The position numbers were made by a program, and so were the translations under genes. DNA of 64,000 bases from DASUAS01 sp963841415 (GTDB lineage Bacteria; Actinomycetota; Acidimicrobiia; IMCC26256; DASPTH01): the NCBI GenBank assembly GCA_963841415.1, contig CAWJCN010000003.1, forward strand, positions 248,001 through 312,000, in the 5' to 3' direction. Below the pieces are notes generated by a model, which saw only the letters and a list, made by a program, of their open reading frames with translations, was not told the DNA's origin and made no database searches. Shown here in pieces: positions 35,109-44,998 of this stretch (within the stretch, counting starts at the first letter, position 1; each line of letters opens with the position of its first letter).

Positions 35109-35922
35109 CAGCGTCGTCGTGCATCCAGCGCTCGCGTTCGAGCAGGTACGCGTCGAGGCCGTCGCCCTTGCGGCGCAGTTCGTCGAGCACCTCGTCGGCG
35201 GTGAGCACGAGGAAGGCGCGCGCCTCGACCGCATCGGCGACGCGAGTGCCGGCGACGTGCGCCTCGACGAGGGGGAGGTGCGGCGACCGCATCGGGAGCT
35301 GCTCGCCGACGGGCCGGAGCTGCTCGATGATGTTCGTCAGCACGCCGGCGGGGCACAGACACGACACGCCCACGCCGTACGGACGCAGGTAGACGAACAG
35401 CTGCTGCGACAACATCATGACCGCGGCCTTGCTCGCCGCGTAGGGCGTGCGGTCGTACGAGTACACGATGATCCCGTTCGTCGACGCGGTGTTGACGACG
35501 TGTCCGTGGCCCTGCTCCATGAGCACGGGGAGGAACACCTCGTTGCTGCGCACGACACCCAACACGTTCACGTCGAGGAGCCGGCCCCACTCCTCGGCCG
35601 GGATCTGCTCGGGCCGTCCGCCGACCATCGTGCCGACGTTGTTGACCACCACGTCGACCCGGCCGAAGTTGTCGAGGCATCGGTCGCGCGCCGCGGTGAA
35701 GTCGTCGATGGCGGCGACGTCGAGGTGTTGCCAGCGCGCCGTGCCACCTTCCGCGGTGATCTCGCCGGCCACGGTCTCGGCCCGTTCGTCGTTGACGTCG
35801 GTCACGAGGACGCGCGCACCGCGCCGCGCCATCTCGATGGCGATCGCTCGACCGATGCCGCTCCCGGCACCGGTCACCACGGCCGAGGTGTCCTGGAAGT
35901 CGAAGGGTGCGAGGTCGGTCAT
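35101..35922 (-). CDS. Short-chain dehydrogenase/reductase
   Basis: A 273-residue classical SDR with cofactor motif VVTGAGSGIGRAIAIEMARR, Asp after strand 2 (VLVTDVNDERAE, suggesting NAD preference), NNVGTM, the catalytic Ser in VVNTASTNG, and PYAASKAAVMML with the YxxxK pair. After PAGVLTNI the C-terminal part is longer than average, ending in a charged helix. ATG 35922. Substrate unknown; neighbours do not help. It overlaps the following coiled-coil gene. Confidence 0.92.
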   Translation of the reverse strand: MTDLAPFDFQDTSAVVTGAGSGIGRAIAIEMARRGARVLVTDVNDERAETVAGEITAEGGTARWQHLDVAAIDDFTAARDRCLDNFGRVDVVVNNVGTMVGGRPEQIPAEEWGRLLDVNVLGVVRSNEVFLPVLMEQGHGHVVNTASTNGIIVYSYDRTPYAASKAAVMMLSQQLFVYLRPYGVGVSCLCPAGVLTNIIEQLRPVGEQLPMRSPHLPLVEAHVAGTRVADAVEARAFLVLTADEVLDELRRKGDGLDAYLLERERWMHDDADG

Positions 35923-36088
35923 GGCGGGACCGTACCGCCTCGATCGGGCCTGCAGCCGCGTCGCTCGCGAGACCCTCGACGCCTGCCATCGCCGCGACGG
36001 GCCGGTTGTGCTGTTGTGGATCCCCGACGAGCTGCCGCGCCGACTCAGGAGACGGGAAGTCGACTTCGTTCTGGGTCGAGTCTGTGCG

Positions 36089-37706
36089 TCACTCGCCGCG
36101 CAGGCACTCGGGATCACCGAGGAACAGGGTGTACTTGCCGACCCGTCCCGATTCGTCGTAGCACGGGAGCTTCCGGGTGGCCGTGACGTCGGGGTCCTCG
36201 ACCGGGAGTACGACCAGCCGGACGCGCTGGCCGTCGAGCACGCGATCGGGGCCATAGGCGAACGCGAGGTCACGCGTGACACGCGTGTCGACGCCGTCGT
36301 GCTCGAGCGCATCGGCGACGCCGGCGCCGATCCAGACGGAACCGGGCGTGGTGCCGGCCCGGATCTCCACCACGCCATCACCGGGTGGCAGCGCGGCGCG
36401 CACCTTCGCCACCAAGCGGGCCAGTGCGCTGGAAGCCGCGGGATCGGGATTGCCGGCACCGGCGGCGTCGACCACGTTCACGACCGACACGACGACGAGG
36501 CCGGCCGCCACCACACCCAGGGCGATCCGGCCGACCCGCGCGTCCGGCGACTCGCGCGTCTGCCACCACCGCACGCACGACCACGCGATGGCGAGCCACG
36601 TGAGCATCCCGACCGCCCACGTCCACGTCACGAGGTACGGGAAGATCTCGCCGACGATCCGGCTCACCGACACGACCGCACTGATGATCGTGAGCGCGAC
36701 GAGCAGGTCGAGTCGGAACGCGTCCTTGGTGCGACGACACGCGACCACGGCCGCGACGACGAGCACTGCCGCCCACACCGCGACCGGCGTTGCGCCGCCG
36801 AGGTCGATCGCGCCGCTGTAGATGTTGCGGACGACGTGTCCCTGCAGCCAGTTCGGCCACGCACTCAGCTGTTGCGCCACGACCTGCCAAGCGTCGCCGT
36901 AGCTGTGCTCTTGTCCGTGGTGGCGGAAGAACCGGAAGAGCGCGCTCGAGGTTCCCGGGTTCGTCGCGCACCTGTTGGATGACGACGGGCAGCCACAGCA
37001 CCGCAGCGACGCCCACGGTGACGACTGCCATCGCGATCCACGAGCGCACGCGCGCGGCGTGTTGGTCGTCATGTCGGCGTCGCCAGCCGGTGATCGCGGC
37101 ACCGACGACACCCGCGAGCAGCAGCACCGCGGTCACGAGTCCGTACCCGACGTGCGTCTGCACGAGGAACGTGCCGATCGCCACGCCCACGGGCAGCGCC
37201 CACGCCTCGCCGAGGCTCATCGACCACGCCAGCAGCGCCAGCAGCACGAACGCCAGCACGGTGATGTCGGGGTTCCAGACGTCGCGGAAGAACTGCGCGC
37301 CCTCCCCGATGTTGAGGATGCCGACGAGCACGAGCGTCATCAGGACCAACGGCAGTCCGCCCCGCTTGCGGGCGACGAGACCGATGGCGACGAGCACCAC
37401 CGCGTTCAGCGTGAGCGCGGCGAGGACGAGGCTGGTGCTGGTGCTCCCGGTCAGGCGGTAGGGCAGCCAGAGCACGTAGTAGAGGAGCGGACCGGGGTGG
37501 AACCAGCCGAACCGCGAGTAGGGCCCGAGGAGGACGGGGCGGTGGCCGATGTCGCGGATCTGCAGCTCGATCCACGCCTGGTCGGCCGAGGGTCGGTAGT
37601 CGTTGCCGACCCGGGCGGCGAAGGCGATCGCCGAGACCACGAACGGCAGCACAGCCAGCGCGATGGCGCCGGGCACCGCCCAGCGCTTCCAGGTTGCCGC
37701 GGTCAT
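36089..37706 (-). pseudogene. Polytopic membrane (GT-C-like) protein with one frameshift
   Basis: ATG 37706 begins MTAATWKRWAVPGAIALAVL, with early SADQAWIELQIRDIG and YSRFGWFHPGPLLYYVLWLP, then many helices. Near 36945 the coding signal moves by one frame: the first frame decays after QQVRDEPGNLERAL, while the second resumes with SALFRFFRHHGQEHSYGDAW and further helices to GKYTLFLGDPECLRGE. Restoring one indel would give about 538 residues, typical for lipid-linked-sugar transferases. The start overlaps the glnE stop (TGATG). Recent mutation or assembly error. Confidence 0.8.
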
Positions 37707-40483
37707 CAGGTGCCGTAGAAGACGCGCTCGACGACGCGCCGGGCGCGGCGCGTGACGCGGCGGTAGTCGTCACGCAGCACGCTGTGCGGTCGGTGCACAT
37801 AGCCGAGCAGCAGTGCCAGCCGCTCGAGCTCGCCCTTGTCGGTCGGCAGCGAGTCGGAGGGGTGCGCCGTCTGCAGGTAGAGCGCGTTGCGGGCGCGCTC
37901 GCAGAACCGGTACGCCTCCTCGAGCACGGCAGCGTCGTCGGCGTCGAGCACGTCGTGCGCGCGGAGACGTTCGAGCGCGTCGATGGTTCCGGAAGCGCGC
38001 ACGTCGGGATCCTCGCCACCGTGGACGAGCTGGAGCAGCTGCACGGTGAACTCTACGTCGGACAACGAACCGCGCCCGAGCTTCAAGTGGAACTGTGGAT
38101 CCTCGCCGGGTGGAATGCGCTCGCGTTCGATGCGTGCCTTCATACGCCGGATCTCGCGCGCGTCGTCGTCGGTCATGAGACGCTCGTACGTGAACTCGGT
38201 GGCCAGTGTCGCGAAGCGCGCGCCGAGGTCGGCGTCGCCGGCGACGAACCGCGCCTTGGTGAGCGCTTGGCGCTCCCACGTGAGGCCCCACTGCGCGTAG
38301 TACTGGCGGAACCCGCCGATCGACCGCGCGAGGGGGCCCTGGTTGCCTTCGGGCCGCAGTCGGGCGTCGATGCGGAACGTCTGCCCCTCCGCAGTGGTCG
38401 CACCGATCTCCTGCACGAGCTGCGCAGCAACCTGCTCGGCATCGTGGAAGTCGCTCGCGCTGTCTCCGTCGTACACGAACATCACGTCGATGTCGGACGC
38501 ATAGGAGAGCTCGCCACCGCCGAGGCGACCCATGCCGATCACCGCGAATGGGAGCGGCGGCCTCAGCGACGCCAGCGCCACTTCGAGGCAGGCCTCGGCC
38601 AGCACCGTGAGCTCGCGCTCGGTCGCCTCGAGCCGCGCGTACCCGAGCAGGTCGCGTGTCGCGACACGGAGCAGCTCACGCCGCTTGAACCGGCGCAGCC
38701 CTTCACGCCGTTGCTCCTGGTCACCGCGCCACTCGAGGGTGTCGAACGCGTCGGCGACGAACTCGCCGCGTGCGACTTCGACCGCGAGGGCATCGTCGTC
38801 GTCGAGGGAGTCGACGAACTCGGGGTGACGTCGCAGCGCGGCGCCGACGACCCGGCTCGACCCGAGCAACGTGCACGTGCGCTCGGCGGCGCCGGGATGG
38901 TCGCGGAACGTGACCGCGAGCGAGGCCGAGCGCGTCGGCCCCTCCGCCAGTCGCCGCAGCTGGAGGAGCCCGAGGTCGGGGTCGGGGGTGTCGGAGAGCC
39001 AGCCGAGGATCACCGGCAGCAGCTCGCGCATCACGCGGGACCGGCGCGTGAGTCCGGCGGCGAGCTCGCGGATCGCGGCGCGCGTGCGCTCGACGTCGGT
39101 GAAGCCGAACGCGGTGAGCCGCTCCTCGGCTGCCTCCGGTGAGAGCGGGCCGGTGCCCGCCAAGGTCTCGAGCAGCGGCGCGAAGAAGAGACGTTCGTGG
39201 ATGCCGCGCACCGCGCGCTGGTGGTCGCGGTGCTCCGCCTCGAACCGTTCGAGCGCAGTGCGTTCGGGGCTGTCGCGGTATCCGAGCACGCGCGCCAGGC
39301 GCGTGCGGGCGTGTTCGTCGGACGGGATGAGGTGCGTCTGCTGCTCGTCGTAGAGCTGGATCCGGTGTTCGACCGTGCGCAGGAACTGATACGCGCGGTC
39401 GAGCCGGTCGGCGTCGACGCGCTCGACGTAACCGCCGTCGGCGAGGTCGTGGAGCGCGTCGAGGGTCGTGGGCGAGCGCACGGACAGGTCCTCGCGCCCG
39501 TGCACGAGCTGCAGGAGTTGCACCGCGAATTCGATGTCGCGGATGCCGCCGCGGCCGCGCTTGAGCTCGCGATCGCCGATGCCCTTCCGCTCGGTGATCT
39601 CCTCGGTCCGCTCCTTCATCGCGCGGATCTCGCGGATGGCGTCGGGATCGAGCTTCTCGGGCCACACCCGTGTGGTCGCCATCGCCATGAAGCGCGCGCC
39701 GAGATCGCCGTCGCCGGCCACCGGACGCGCCTTCACGAGCGCCTGGAACTCCCAGGTGCGAGCCCACTCGTCCCAGTACGTGGTGTAGCTCGCCAGCGTG
39801 CGCGTCAACGGGCCCTGACGACCCTCGGGGCGCAGGTTGGCGTCGGTGCGGAACACGATGCCGTCTTCGCTGGGTGACGACATCGTGGTCAGCACCGAGC
39901 GCGCGGCGCGCTCGGCCGCGTCGCCGTCGCCCTCGTGCACGAAGAGCAGGTCGATGTCGCTCGCGTAGTTCAGCTCGCGCCCGCCGAACTTGCCCATCCC
40001 GACGATCGCCATCGTCACCGTCGGATCGACCATGACCACCGCCGCTTCCAGGCACGCCTGGGCGAGCGCCGCGAGCTCGCGGCCGACACTCGGCATGTCG
40101 GCGATGCCGAGCAGGTCGCGCGCGGCAGTGCGGAGCAGCTCGCCGCGCTTCCACCGGCGCAGAGCGCCCGGGTCGGCGCCGCCGAACGCGCGCCACCGCG
40201 AGCGGTAGCCGTCGAGTCCGCATTCGCGGGCGAGCTCGTCGGCATCGTGCAGGGGATCGAGCAGTGACGCGTCGGCCACGACCGCCGACGCGAGTGAGCG
40301 CGACGCGCAGGCGATGGCGACGAGACCGTCGCGGACGATGGCTTGTGTCTCGAGGTCGACTGCGAGCTCGGGATGGGCATCGACGACGCGCTCGATCAGT
40401 GTGCGGGCAGTCCGGGCGTCGGCGGACCGCTCGATCGCCGAGTCGAGGTCGGCGCTGTCGGACCGCGTCGTCCCCCCGGTCAT
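37706..40483 (-). CDS. glnE: Bifunctional glutamine synthetase adenylyltransferase/deadenylase
   Basis: A 925-residue GlnE. The N-terminal nucleotidyltransferase domain (adenylyl-removing) has VGMGKFGGRELNYASDIDLL, and the C-terminal one (adenylylating) IGMGRLGGGELSYASDIDVM; both keep the SDID catalytic pair. Each is followed by its regulatory helical segment (RGRGGIRDIEFAVQLLQLVH and LGRGSLSDVEFTVQLLQLVH). The enzyme attaches and removes AMP on glutamine synthetase in response to nitrogen status. ATG 40483 is the family start; the open frame extends far upstream without coding character. It is divergent from nadE with a 27-base gap and not beside glnA. Confidence 0.96.
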   Translation of the reverse strand: MTGGTTRSDSADLDSAIERSADARTARTLIERVVDAHPELAVDLETQAIVRDGLVAIACASRSLASAVVADASLLDPLHDADELARECGLDGYRSRWRAFGGADPGALRRWKRGELLRTAARDLLGIADMPSVGRELAALAQACLEAAVVMVDPTVTMAIVGMGKFGGRELNYASDIDLLFVHEGDGDAAERAARSVLTTMSSPSEDGIVFRTDANLRPEGRQGPLTRTLASYTTYWDEWARTWEFQALVKARPVAGDGDLGARFMAMATTRVWPEKLDPDAIREIRAMKERTEEITERKGIGDRELKRGRGGIRDIEFAVQLLQLVHGREDLSVRSPTTLDALHDLADGGYVERVDADRLDRAYQFLRTVEHRIQLYDEQQTHLIPSDEHARTRLARVLGYRDSPERTALERFEAEHRDHQRAVRGIHERLFFAPLLETLAGTGPLSPEAAEERLTAFGFTDVERTRAAIRELAAGLTRRSRVMRELLPVILGWLSDTPDPDLGLLQLRRLAEGPTRSASLAVTFRDHPGAAERTCTLLGSSRVVGAALRRHPEFVDSLDDDDALAVEVARGEFVADAFDTLEWRGDQEQRREGLRRFKRRELLRVATRDLLGYARLEATERELTVLAEACLEVALASLRPPLPFAVIGMGRLGGGELSYASDIDVMFVYDGDSASDFHDAEQVAAQLVQEIGATTAEGQTFRIDARLRPEGNQGPLARSIGGFRQYYAQWGLTWERQALTKARFVAGDADLGARFATLATEFTYERLMTDDDAREIRRMKARIERERIPPGEDPQFHLKLGRGSLSDVEFTVQLLQLVHGGEDPDVRASGTIDALERLRAHDVLDADDAAVLEEAYRFCERARNALYLQTAHPSDSLPTDKGELERLALLLGYVHRPHSVLRDDYRRVTRRARRVVERVFYGT

Positions 40484-40510
40484 GCAGGCAGTGTCGCGTA
40501 TCCTGAAGCG

Positions 40511-42220
40511 GTGCCCCGCCTCCGGATCGCTGCTGCGCAGCTCGACCTCGTCGTCGGCGACCTCGACGGGAACGTCGAACGGATGCTCGACGCCTACGAG
40601 CGGGCCGACGCGGCCGGATGTGACCTGGTCGCGTTCCCGGAGCTGTCGCTCAGTGGGTACCCACCGGAGGACCTGCTCCTCCGCCCGTCGTTCGTCGGCC
40701 ACTGTGCCGAGTCGCTGGAGAAGTTCGCGGCCCGGACCGGGCGTACGGCGGCGGTGGTCGGGTTTCCGGAAGCGCAGCGAGACCTTGCGAACGCCGCGGC
40801 AGTGTGCGCGCACGGCCGCGTGCAGGGGGTGTACCGCAAGCACCTGCTGCCCAACTACGCCGTGTTCGACGAGCAGCGCTACTTCGCGCCGTCGACCGTC
40901 GACGGCCCGTTGTTCGTGGTCGGTGGCGTGCGCGTCGCGCTGACCATCTGCGAAGACGCGTGGAGTCCCAACGGACCGATCATCACCCAGGCCGCGGGGG
41001 GCGCAGAGTTCGTCGTCAACATCAACGCGTCTCCGTTCTACGCCGGGAGAGTGCACGAGCGCGAAGCGATGCTCGCGACGCGGGCCGCCGACGCGTCGGT
41101 ACCGGTGCTCTACGTCAACCTCGTCGGCGGCCAGGACGAGCTCGTGTTCGACGGCGCGTCCATGCTGTTCGACGAGAGCGGCGCGCTCGTCGCGAGGGCA
41201 CGGCAGTTCGACGAGGACCTGCTCGTGGTCGACGTCGACGTGCGACCCGCGTTCCGGCGCCGCCTGCTCGATCCGCGTGGCCGCTCGCGCACCAACCCGT
41301 TGCCCGAGATCGACGTGAGCGAGGCTCGCCTCGGTGAGCACCGCGCCGAGCCCCGCACCGAGGCGTTGCTCACGCCGGTGCGGGAGGTCTACGAGGCGCT
41401 GGTGCTCGGCACGCGCGACTACGTCCGGAAGAACGGCTTCAGCGACGTGCTGATCGGACTGTCGGGCGGCATCGACTCCTCGCTGGTGGCCGCGGTCGCG
41501 GTCGACGCGCTCGGGCCCGATCGGGTGGTCGGCGTGCTCATGCCCTCGCGCTTCTCGAGCGAGGGCAGTGTCACCGACGCCGAGGCGCTGGCCGACAACC
41601 TGGGCATCCGTGCGATCACAGTCCCGATCGAACTCGCGCACCACGCGTTTCTCGACATGCTCGCACCCACGTTTGCGGGAACCGAACCGGGGTTGGCCGA
41701 GGAGAACCTGCAGGCGCGCATCCGCGGCACGATCCTCATGGCGATGTCGAACAAGTTCGGCGCGCTCGTGCTCACCACGGGCAACAAGAGCGAGATCGCC
41801 ACCGGGTACTCGACGCTCTACGGCGACATGGCCGGGGGCTTCTCGGTGATCAAGGACGTTCCGAAGATGCTCGTGTACGCGCTGTCGCGCGATCGCAACG
41901 AGCGTGCCACGCGCGCGCTCATCCCGGAGTCGGTGCTCGAGAAGGCGCCGAGTGCGGAGCTGCGCCCGGAGCAGAAGGACTCCGACTCGCTTCCCGCGTA
42001 CGAGGTGCTCGATCCCATCATCGAGGGCTACGTCGAGGACGACCTCTCGATCGCCGAGCTCGAGGCGGCCGGGCACGACTCCGAGACGGTGCGCCAAGTG
42101 GCGCGGCTGGTCGACCGCAACGAGTACAAGCGGCGCCAGGCGGCGCCGGGAGTCCGCGTGTCGCCCAAGGCGTTCGGGAAGGACCGTCGCCTCCCCATCA
42201 CCAATCGCTGGCCCGGCTAG
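40511..42220 (+). CDS. nadE: Glutamine-dependent NAD+ synthetase
   Basis: A 569-residue two-domain enzyme. The N-terminal glutaminase is nitrilase-like with the E-K-C triad: LVAFPELSLSGYPPED, GVYRKHLLPNYAVFDE, VALTICEDAWSP. The C-terminal synthetase has the P-loop LIGLSGGIDSSLVAAV and LTTGNKSEIATGYSTLYGD. It makes NAD from deamido-NAD, ATP and glutamine-derived ammonia. GTG 40511 (VPRLRIAAAQLDLVVGDLDG) is the natural start; the longer frame overlaps glnE. Length matches the bacterial long-form NadE group. Confidence 0.96.
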   Translation: MPRLRIAAAQLDLVVGDLDGNVERMLDAYERADAAGCDLVAFPELSLSGYPPEDLLLRPSFVGHCAESLEKFAARTGRTAAVVGFPEAQRDLANAAAVCAHGRVQGVYRKHLLPNYAVFDEQRYFAPSTVDGPLFVVGGVRVALTICEDAWSPNGPIITQAAGGAEFVVNINASPFYAGRVHEREAMLATRAADASVPVLYVNLVGGQDELVFDGASMLFDESGALVARARQFDEDLLVVDVDVRPAFRRRLLDPRGRSRTNPLPEIDVSEARLGEHRAEPRTEALLTPVREVYEALVLGTRDYVRKNGFSDVLIGLSGGIDSSLVAAVAVDALGPDRVVGVLMPSRFSSEGSVTDAEALADNLGIRAITVPIELAHHAFLDMLAPTFAGTEPGLAEENLQARIRGTILMAMSNKFGALVLTTGNKSEIATGYSTLYGDMAGGFSVIKDVPKMLVYALSRDRNERATRALIPESVLEKAPSAELRPEQKDSDSLPAYEVLDPIIEGYVEDDLSIAELEAAGHDSETVRQVARLVDRNEYKRRQAAPGVRVSPKAFGKDRRLPITNRWPG

Positions 42221-42301
42221 CTGCATCTCCGGGGGAGGGGTGGGGGCGGAGATGGAGCGGAGCCGTGCCCGGAGGGCGGGACGGCGTAGCGGGATCGACC
42301 G

Positions 42302-43195
42302 TTGAACGGGCGCTATCGCGCGGAAGCCGCGCTGATCGGCGCCGCGCTCCTCTACGGCGTGACCTTCCCGTTGGTGCACGACGCGCTCGACGACATCACG
42401 CCGTTCGCGTACCTCGTCGGCCGCTTCGGCATCGCCACGTTGCTGCTCGCGCCGGTGACCATCCCCGCCCTCCGCACGCGTGGACCCGAGCGGAAGTTGT
42501 TGCTGCGCGCCGGCCTCACCGCGGGGTTGATCCTGTTCGGCGGCTACGCCACGCAGACCATCGGCTTGCAGTACACGTCGCCGTCGACGTCGGCCTTCCT
42601 GACCGGTCTCTACGTGATCATCACGCCGGTGATCGAGGCGACGATCAGTCGTCGCCTGCCGCGCCGTCCGGTCGTCGCGGGCATCGTGCTGGCGACGTTG
42701 GGTCTCTACCTGCTCACTGGTGCTGACGTGCACCTGGGGAAGGGCGAGGTGTTCACGCTCGTCTGCGCGGTGCTGTTTGCCTGGCACATCGTATACATCG
42801 GCGCGTACACGCACGTGTTGCGCCCCTTGCAGTTCAGCGCGTTGCAGATCGGCGCGGTCGCGATGTTGTCGATCGCGCCCGCGGCGCAACAGGGCGTCGG
42901 GTCGCTGAGCACGTTGGCGGTGTTCGCGGTCGTGTTCACCGGGATCGCGTGCTCGGCGGTCGCGCTGCCGCTCCAGCTGTGGGGCCAGCAGCGGATCCCC
43001 GCGACGCGCGCCGCGCTCATCCTGTTGGCCGAGCCCGTCTTCGCGGGGATCGCGGGCTACGTGAACGGCGAGCGCCTCGGCGCGGCGCGGCTCGCTGGCG
43101 CCGCCGCGATCCTGGCCGGCATCTGCGTGTCGGAGTTCTGGCCCCGCCGCCCGGTGCCCCCGCCCGCGTCGACGCGTGACAGGCTGACGCCGTGA
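42302..43195 (+). CDS. EamA/DMT-family transporter
   Basis: A 297-residue protein with ten membrane helices in two EamA halves: AEAALIGAALLYGVTFPLVH opens the first, and GEVFTLVCAVLFAWHIVYIG the second. The conserved TSPSTSAFLTGLYVIITPVI follows helix 4, and LAEPVFAGIAGYVNGERL sits late, as in RhaT/YdcZ-like exporters. TTG 42302 is the likely start, with only a weak ribosome site. It likely exports a metabolite such as an amino acid; substrate unknown. It follows nadE by 81 bases on the same strand. Confidence 0.9.
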   Translation: MNGRYRAEAALIGAALLYGVTFPLVHDALDDITPFAYLVGRFGIATLLLAPVTIPALRTRGPERKLLLRAGLTAGLILFGGYATQTIGLQYTSPSTSAFLTGLYVIITPVIEATISRRLPRRPVVAGIVLATLGLYLLTGADVHLGKGEVFTLVCAVLFAWHIVYIGAYTHVLRPLQFSALQIGAVAMLSIAPAAQQGVGSLSTLAVFAVVFTGIACSAVALPLQLWGQQRIPATRAALILLAEPVFAGIAGYVNGERLGAARLAGAAAILAGICVSEFWPRRPVPPPASTRDRLTP

Positions 43196-43309
43196 GCGGA
43201 GCGACCGCGAGCCGGGCGTCCTTCAGAAGGTCGGCCCGGCGAGCAGCGGAGCGTGGCCCAAGCGGCCCCGCACGAAGTGCGGAGAGCGGAAAAGCGTGAG
43301 CGGAGCGAC
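43191..43309 (+). repeat. 15-bp direct repeat spanning a stop and a start codon
   Basis: CGTGAGCGGAGCGAC occurs at 43191-43205 (containing the transporter's TGA stop) and again at 43295-43309 (containing the next gene's GTG start). The spacer also includes a CCGCAC-GAA-GTGCGG hairpin. It looks like a local duplication. Confidence 0.75.
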
Positions 43310-43748
43310 GACGCAGGTTCCCATCCTCGAGTGGGCGGAGCGCATCGAGAGCGCGCGCGCGCTGGAGATGCAGCTCGCGGCGGTGCTCGGCGCCTGGGTG
43401 CCCCGGATCTCGCCCGCGGGGGCGAAGCTGCTGCTCGCTCGCCACGCGCGTCACTTCGCGTGGCACGCGGAGCTCTGGGACGGTCTCGTGCCCGTCCTCC
43501 ACGATCGACCCGAGGGTTCCGCGGTGGTCGACGAGGCCCTGCGAGGCGCCGAGGCCGCGCTGGCCGCCACGACCGAGCCGAAGGGTGTGTACGAGGACGT
43601 GCTGCCGCTCGTGGTCGCGACCTACCGGGGATGGTCGGCGGAGTCGACGCCGATTGCCGAGCGCCCGATCATGCGGGTGCTCGACCTCATCCTCCACGAC
43701 CTCGACTTCGACGCCCAGGAAGGCCACGAGCTCTTCGCCCGGACCTGA
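43296..43748 (+). CDS. Conserved helical protein of unknown function
   Basis: A 150-residue, mostly helical soluble protein: VPILEWAERIESARALEMQL, HARHFAWHAELWDGLVPVLH and PIMRVLDLILHDLDFDAQEG. The helix pattern with scattered Glu and His is reminiscent of ferritin-like four-helix bundles, but metal ligands cannot be assigned confidently. GTG 43296 lies within the second copy of a 15-bp repeat. It is between the EamA transporter and the sigma factor on the same strand. Function unknown. Confidence 0.72.
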   Translation: MSGATTQVPILEWAERIESARALEMQLAAVLGAWVPRISPAGAKLLLARHARHFAWHAELWDGLVPVLHDRPEGSAVVDEALRGAEAALAATTEPKGVYEDVLPLVVATYRGWSAESTPIAERPIMRVLDLILHDLDFDAQEGHELFART

Positions 43749-43890
43749 GCGGAGGCCGACGGTTCCATCTGCTTGACGCGGCCGGTATCGTGAACGGGCA
43801 ACAAGAGCAACATCTGTGGACTGCTGGCACGCGCAGGTGCTGTGTCCGAGCGTGAGCGCGAGCAGCCGTCGACGAGCGAGGGGTCACTGC

Positions 43891-44829
43891 GTGGCGAAAG
43901 AGCGTGTCGAGCGCGACGAAGAAGATCTCGTCCGTCTCTACCTGACCGACATCGGCCAGTATCCACTGCTCACGAAAGACGACGAGGTCCGGCTCGCGCA
44001 GCAGATCGAACAGGGCAACGCCGCGCGCGAGGAGCTGCTCGGTGGCGGCAAGGCCCTCACGCCCACCAAGAAGCGGGAGCTGCGCCGCACCGCGCGCCTC
44101 GGCGACGACGCGCAACGAACGTTCGTGCAGTCGAACCTGCGACTCGTCGTGTCGATCGCGAAGAAGTACCAGGCCTCGGGACTCCCGCTGCTCGACCTGA
44201 TCCAAGAGGGCAACCTCGGGCTCATGCACGCGGTCGAGAAGTTCGACTGGCGCAAGGGCTTCAAGTTCTCCACCTACGCGACGTGGTGGATCCGTCAGGC
44301 CATCACCCGCGGCATCGCCAACACCGGCCGCACGATCCGTCTGCCGGTCCACGCCGGCGACACGCTTGCCCGCCTGCAGAAGGCCCGTTCGCGCCTGGAG
44401 CTCAAGCTCGGTCGTCCCGCCACCCTCGCCGAGCTGTCGGCCGAGGTGGAGATGCCGGAGGACAAGGTCACGGAGGCGCTGCGCTTCGCGGCCGAGCCGC
44501 TCTCGTTGTCGGAGCCACTGCGCGAGGACGGCGACGCCGAGCTGGGCGACATCGTCGAGGACCGCTCGGCCGAGTCGCCGTTCGAGGTGGCCGCCACGGC
44601 GCTCTTGCCCGACGAGATCGAGAAGCTGCTCGCTCCGCTCGACGAGCGCGAGCGTCAGATCCTCGCGCTGCGCTTCGGGCTCGACCGGGGTGAGCCGCGG
44701 ACGCTCGAAGAGGTCGGGGAGCACTTCAACCTCACGCGTGAGCGCATCCGCCAGATCGAAGCTCGGGCGATGAGCAAGCTGCGCCACCCGTCGGCCGACA
44801 CCGGCGCCCGCGACCTCCTCGCGGTCTGA
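43891..44829 (+). CDS. RNA polymerase sigma factor, RpoD/SigB-like (group 1/2)
   Basis: A 312-residue sigma-70 protein. Region 1.2 is LVRLYLTDIGQYPLLTKDDE. Region 2 has NLRLVVSIAKKYQASGLPLL and KFSTYATWWIRQAITRGIAN (-10 recognition and core binding). Region 3 follows, and region 4 has LDERERQILALRFGL and FNLTRERIRQIEARAMSKLR (-35 recognition). There is no long region 1.1, so it may be a group 2 alternative factor rather than the housekeeping one. GTG 43891 is preceded by GCGAGGGG, eight bases away; the longer open frame lacks coding character. Confidence 0.93.
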   Translation: MAKERVERDEEDLVRLYLTDIGQYPLLTKDDEVRLAQQIEQGNAAREELLGGGKALTPTKKRELRRTARLGDDAQRTFVQSNLRLVVSIAKKYQASGLPLLDLIQEGNLGLMHAVEKFDWRKGFKFSTYATWWIRQAITRGIANTGRTIRLPVHAGDTLARLQKARSRLELKLGRPATLAELSAEVEMPEDKVTEALRFAAEPLSLSEPLREDGDAELGDIVEDRSAESPFEVAATALLPDEIEKLLAPLDERERQILALRFGLDRGEPRTLEEVGEHFNLTRERIRQIEARAMSKLRHPSADTGARDLLAV

Positions 44830-44998
44830 TACTCACCTCACGGCGCCCGCCGTCCGTGCGCATCACCTCCTCGCGGTCCTCCTCGCTCGCTGCGCTCGCA
44901 TCGTGCGGAGGCTTCGTCGGCGACGCTCCCGGCCGCCGGGCACCTGGGCAGTTGTCAATGCATCAGCTCCTTGGTTGGAGCGATGAGAGAGTTGAGGG

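Noticed and set aside
40484..42889. Upstream extension of the glnE frame to 42889
   Set aside because: The extension is antisense to nadE and the transporter, and its composition is shadow-like; GlnE homology begins at 40483.
43200..43290. tRNA-like hairpins between the transporter and the helical protein
   Set aside because: Short stems only (for example CCGCAC-GAA-GTGCGG); no four-arm fold or anticodon loop.
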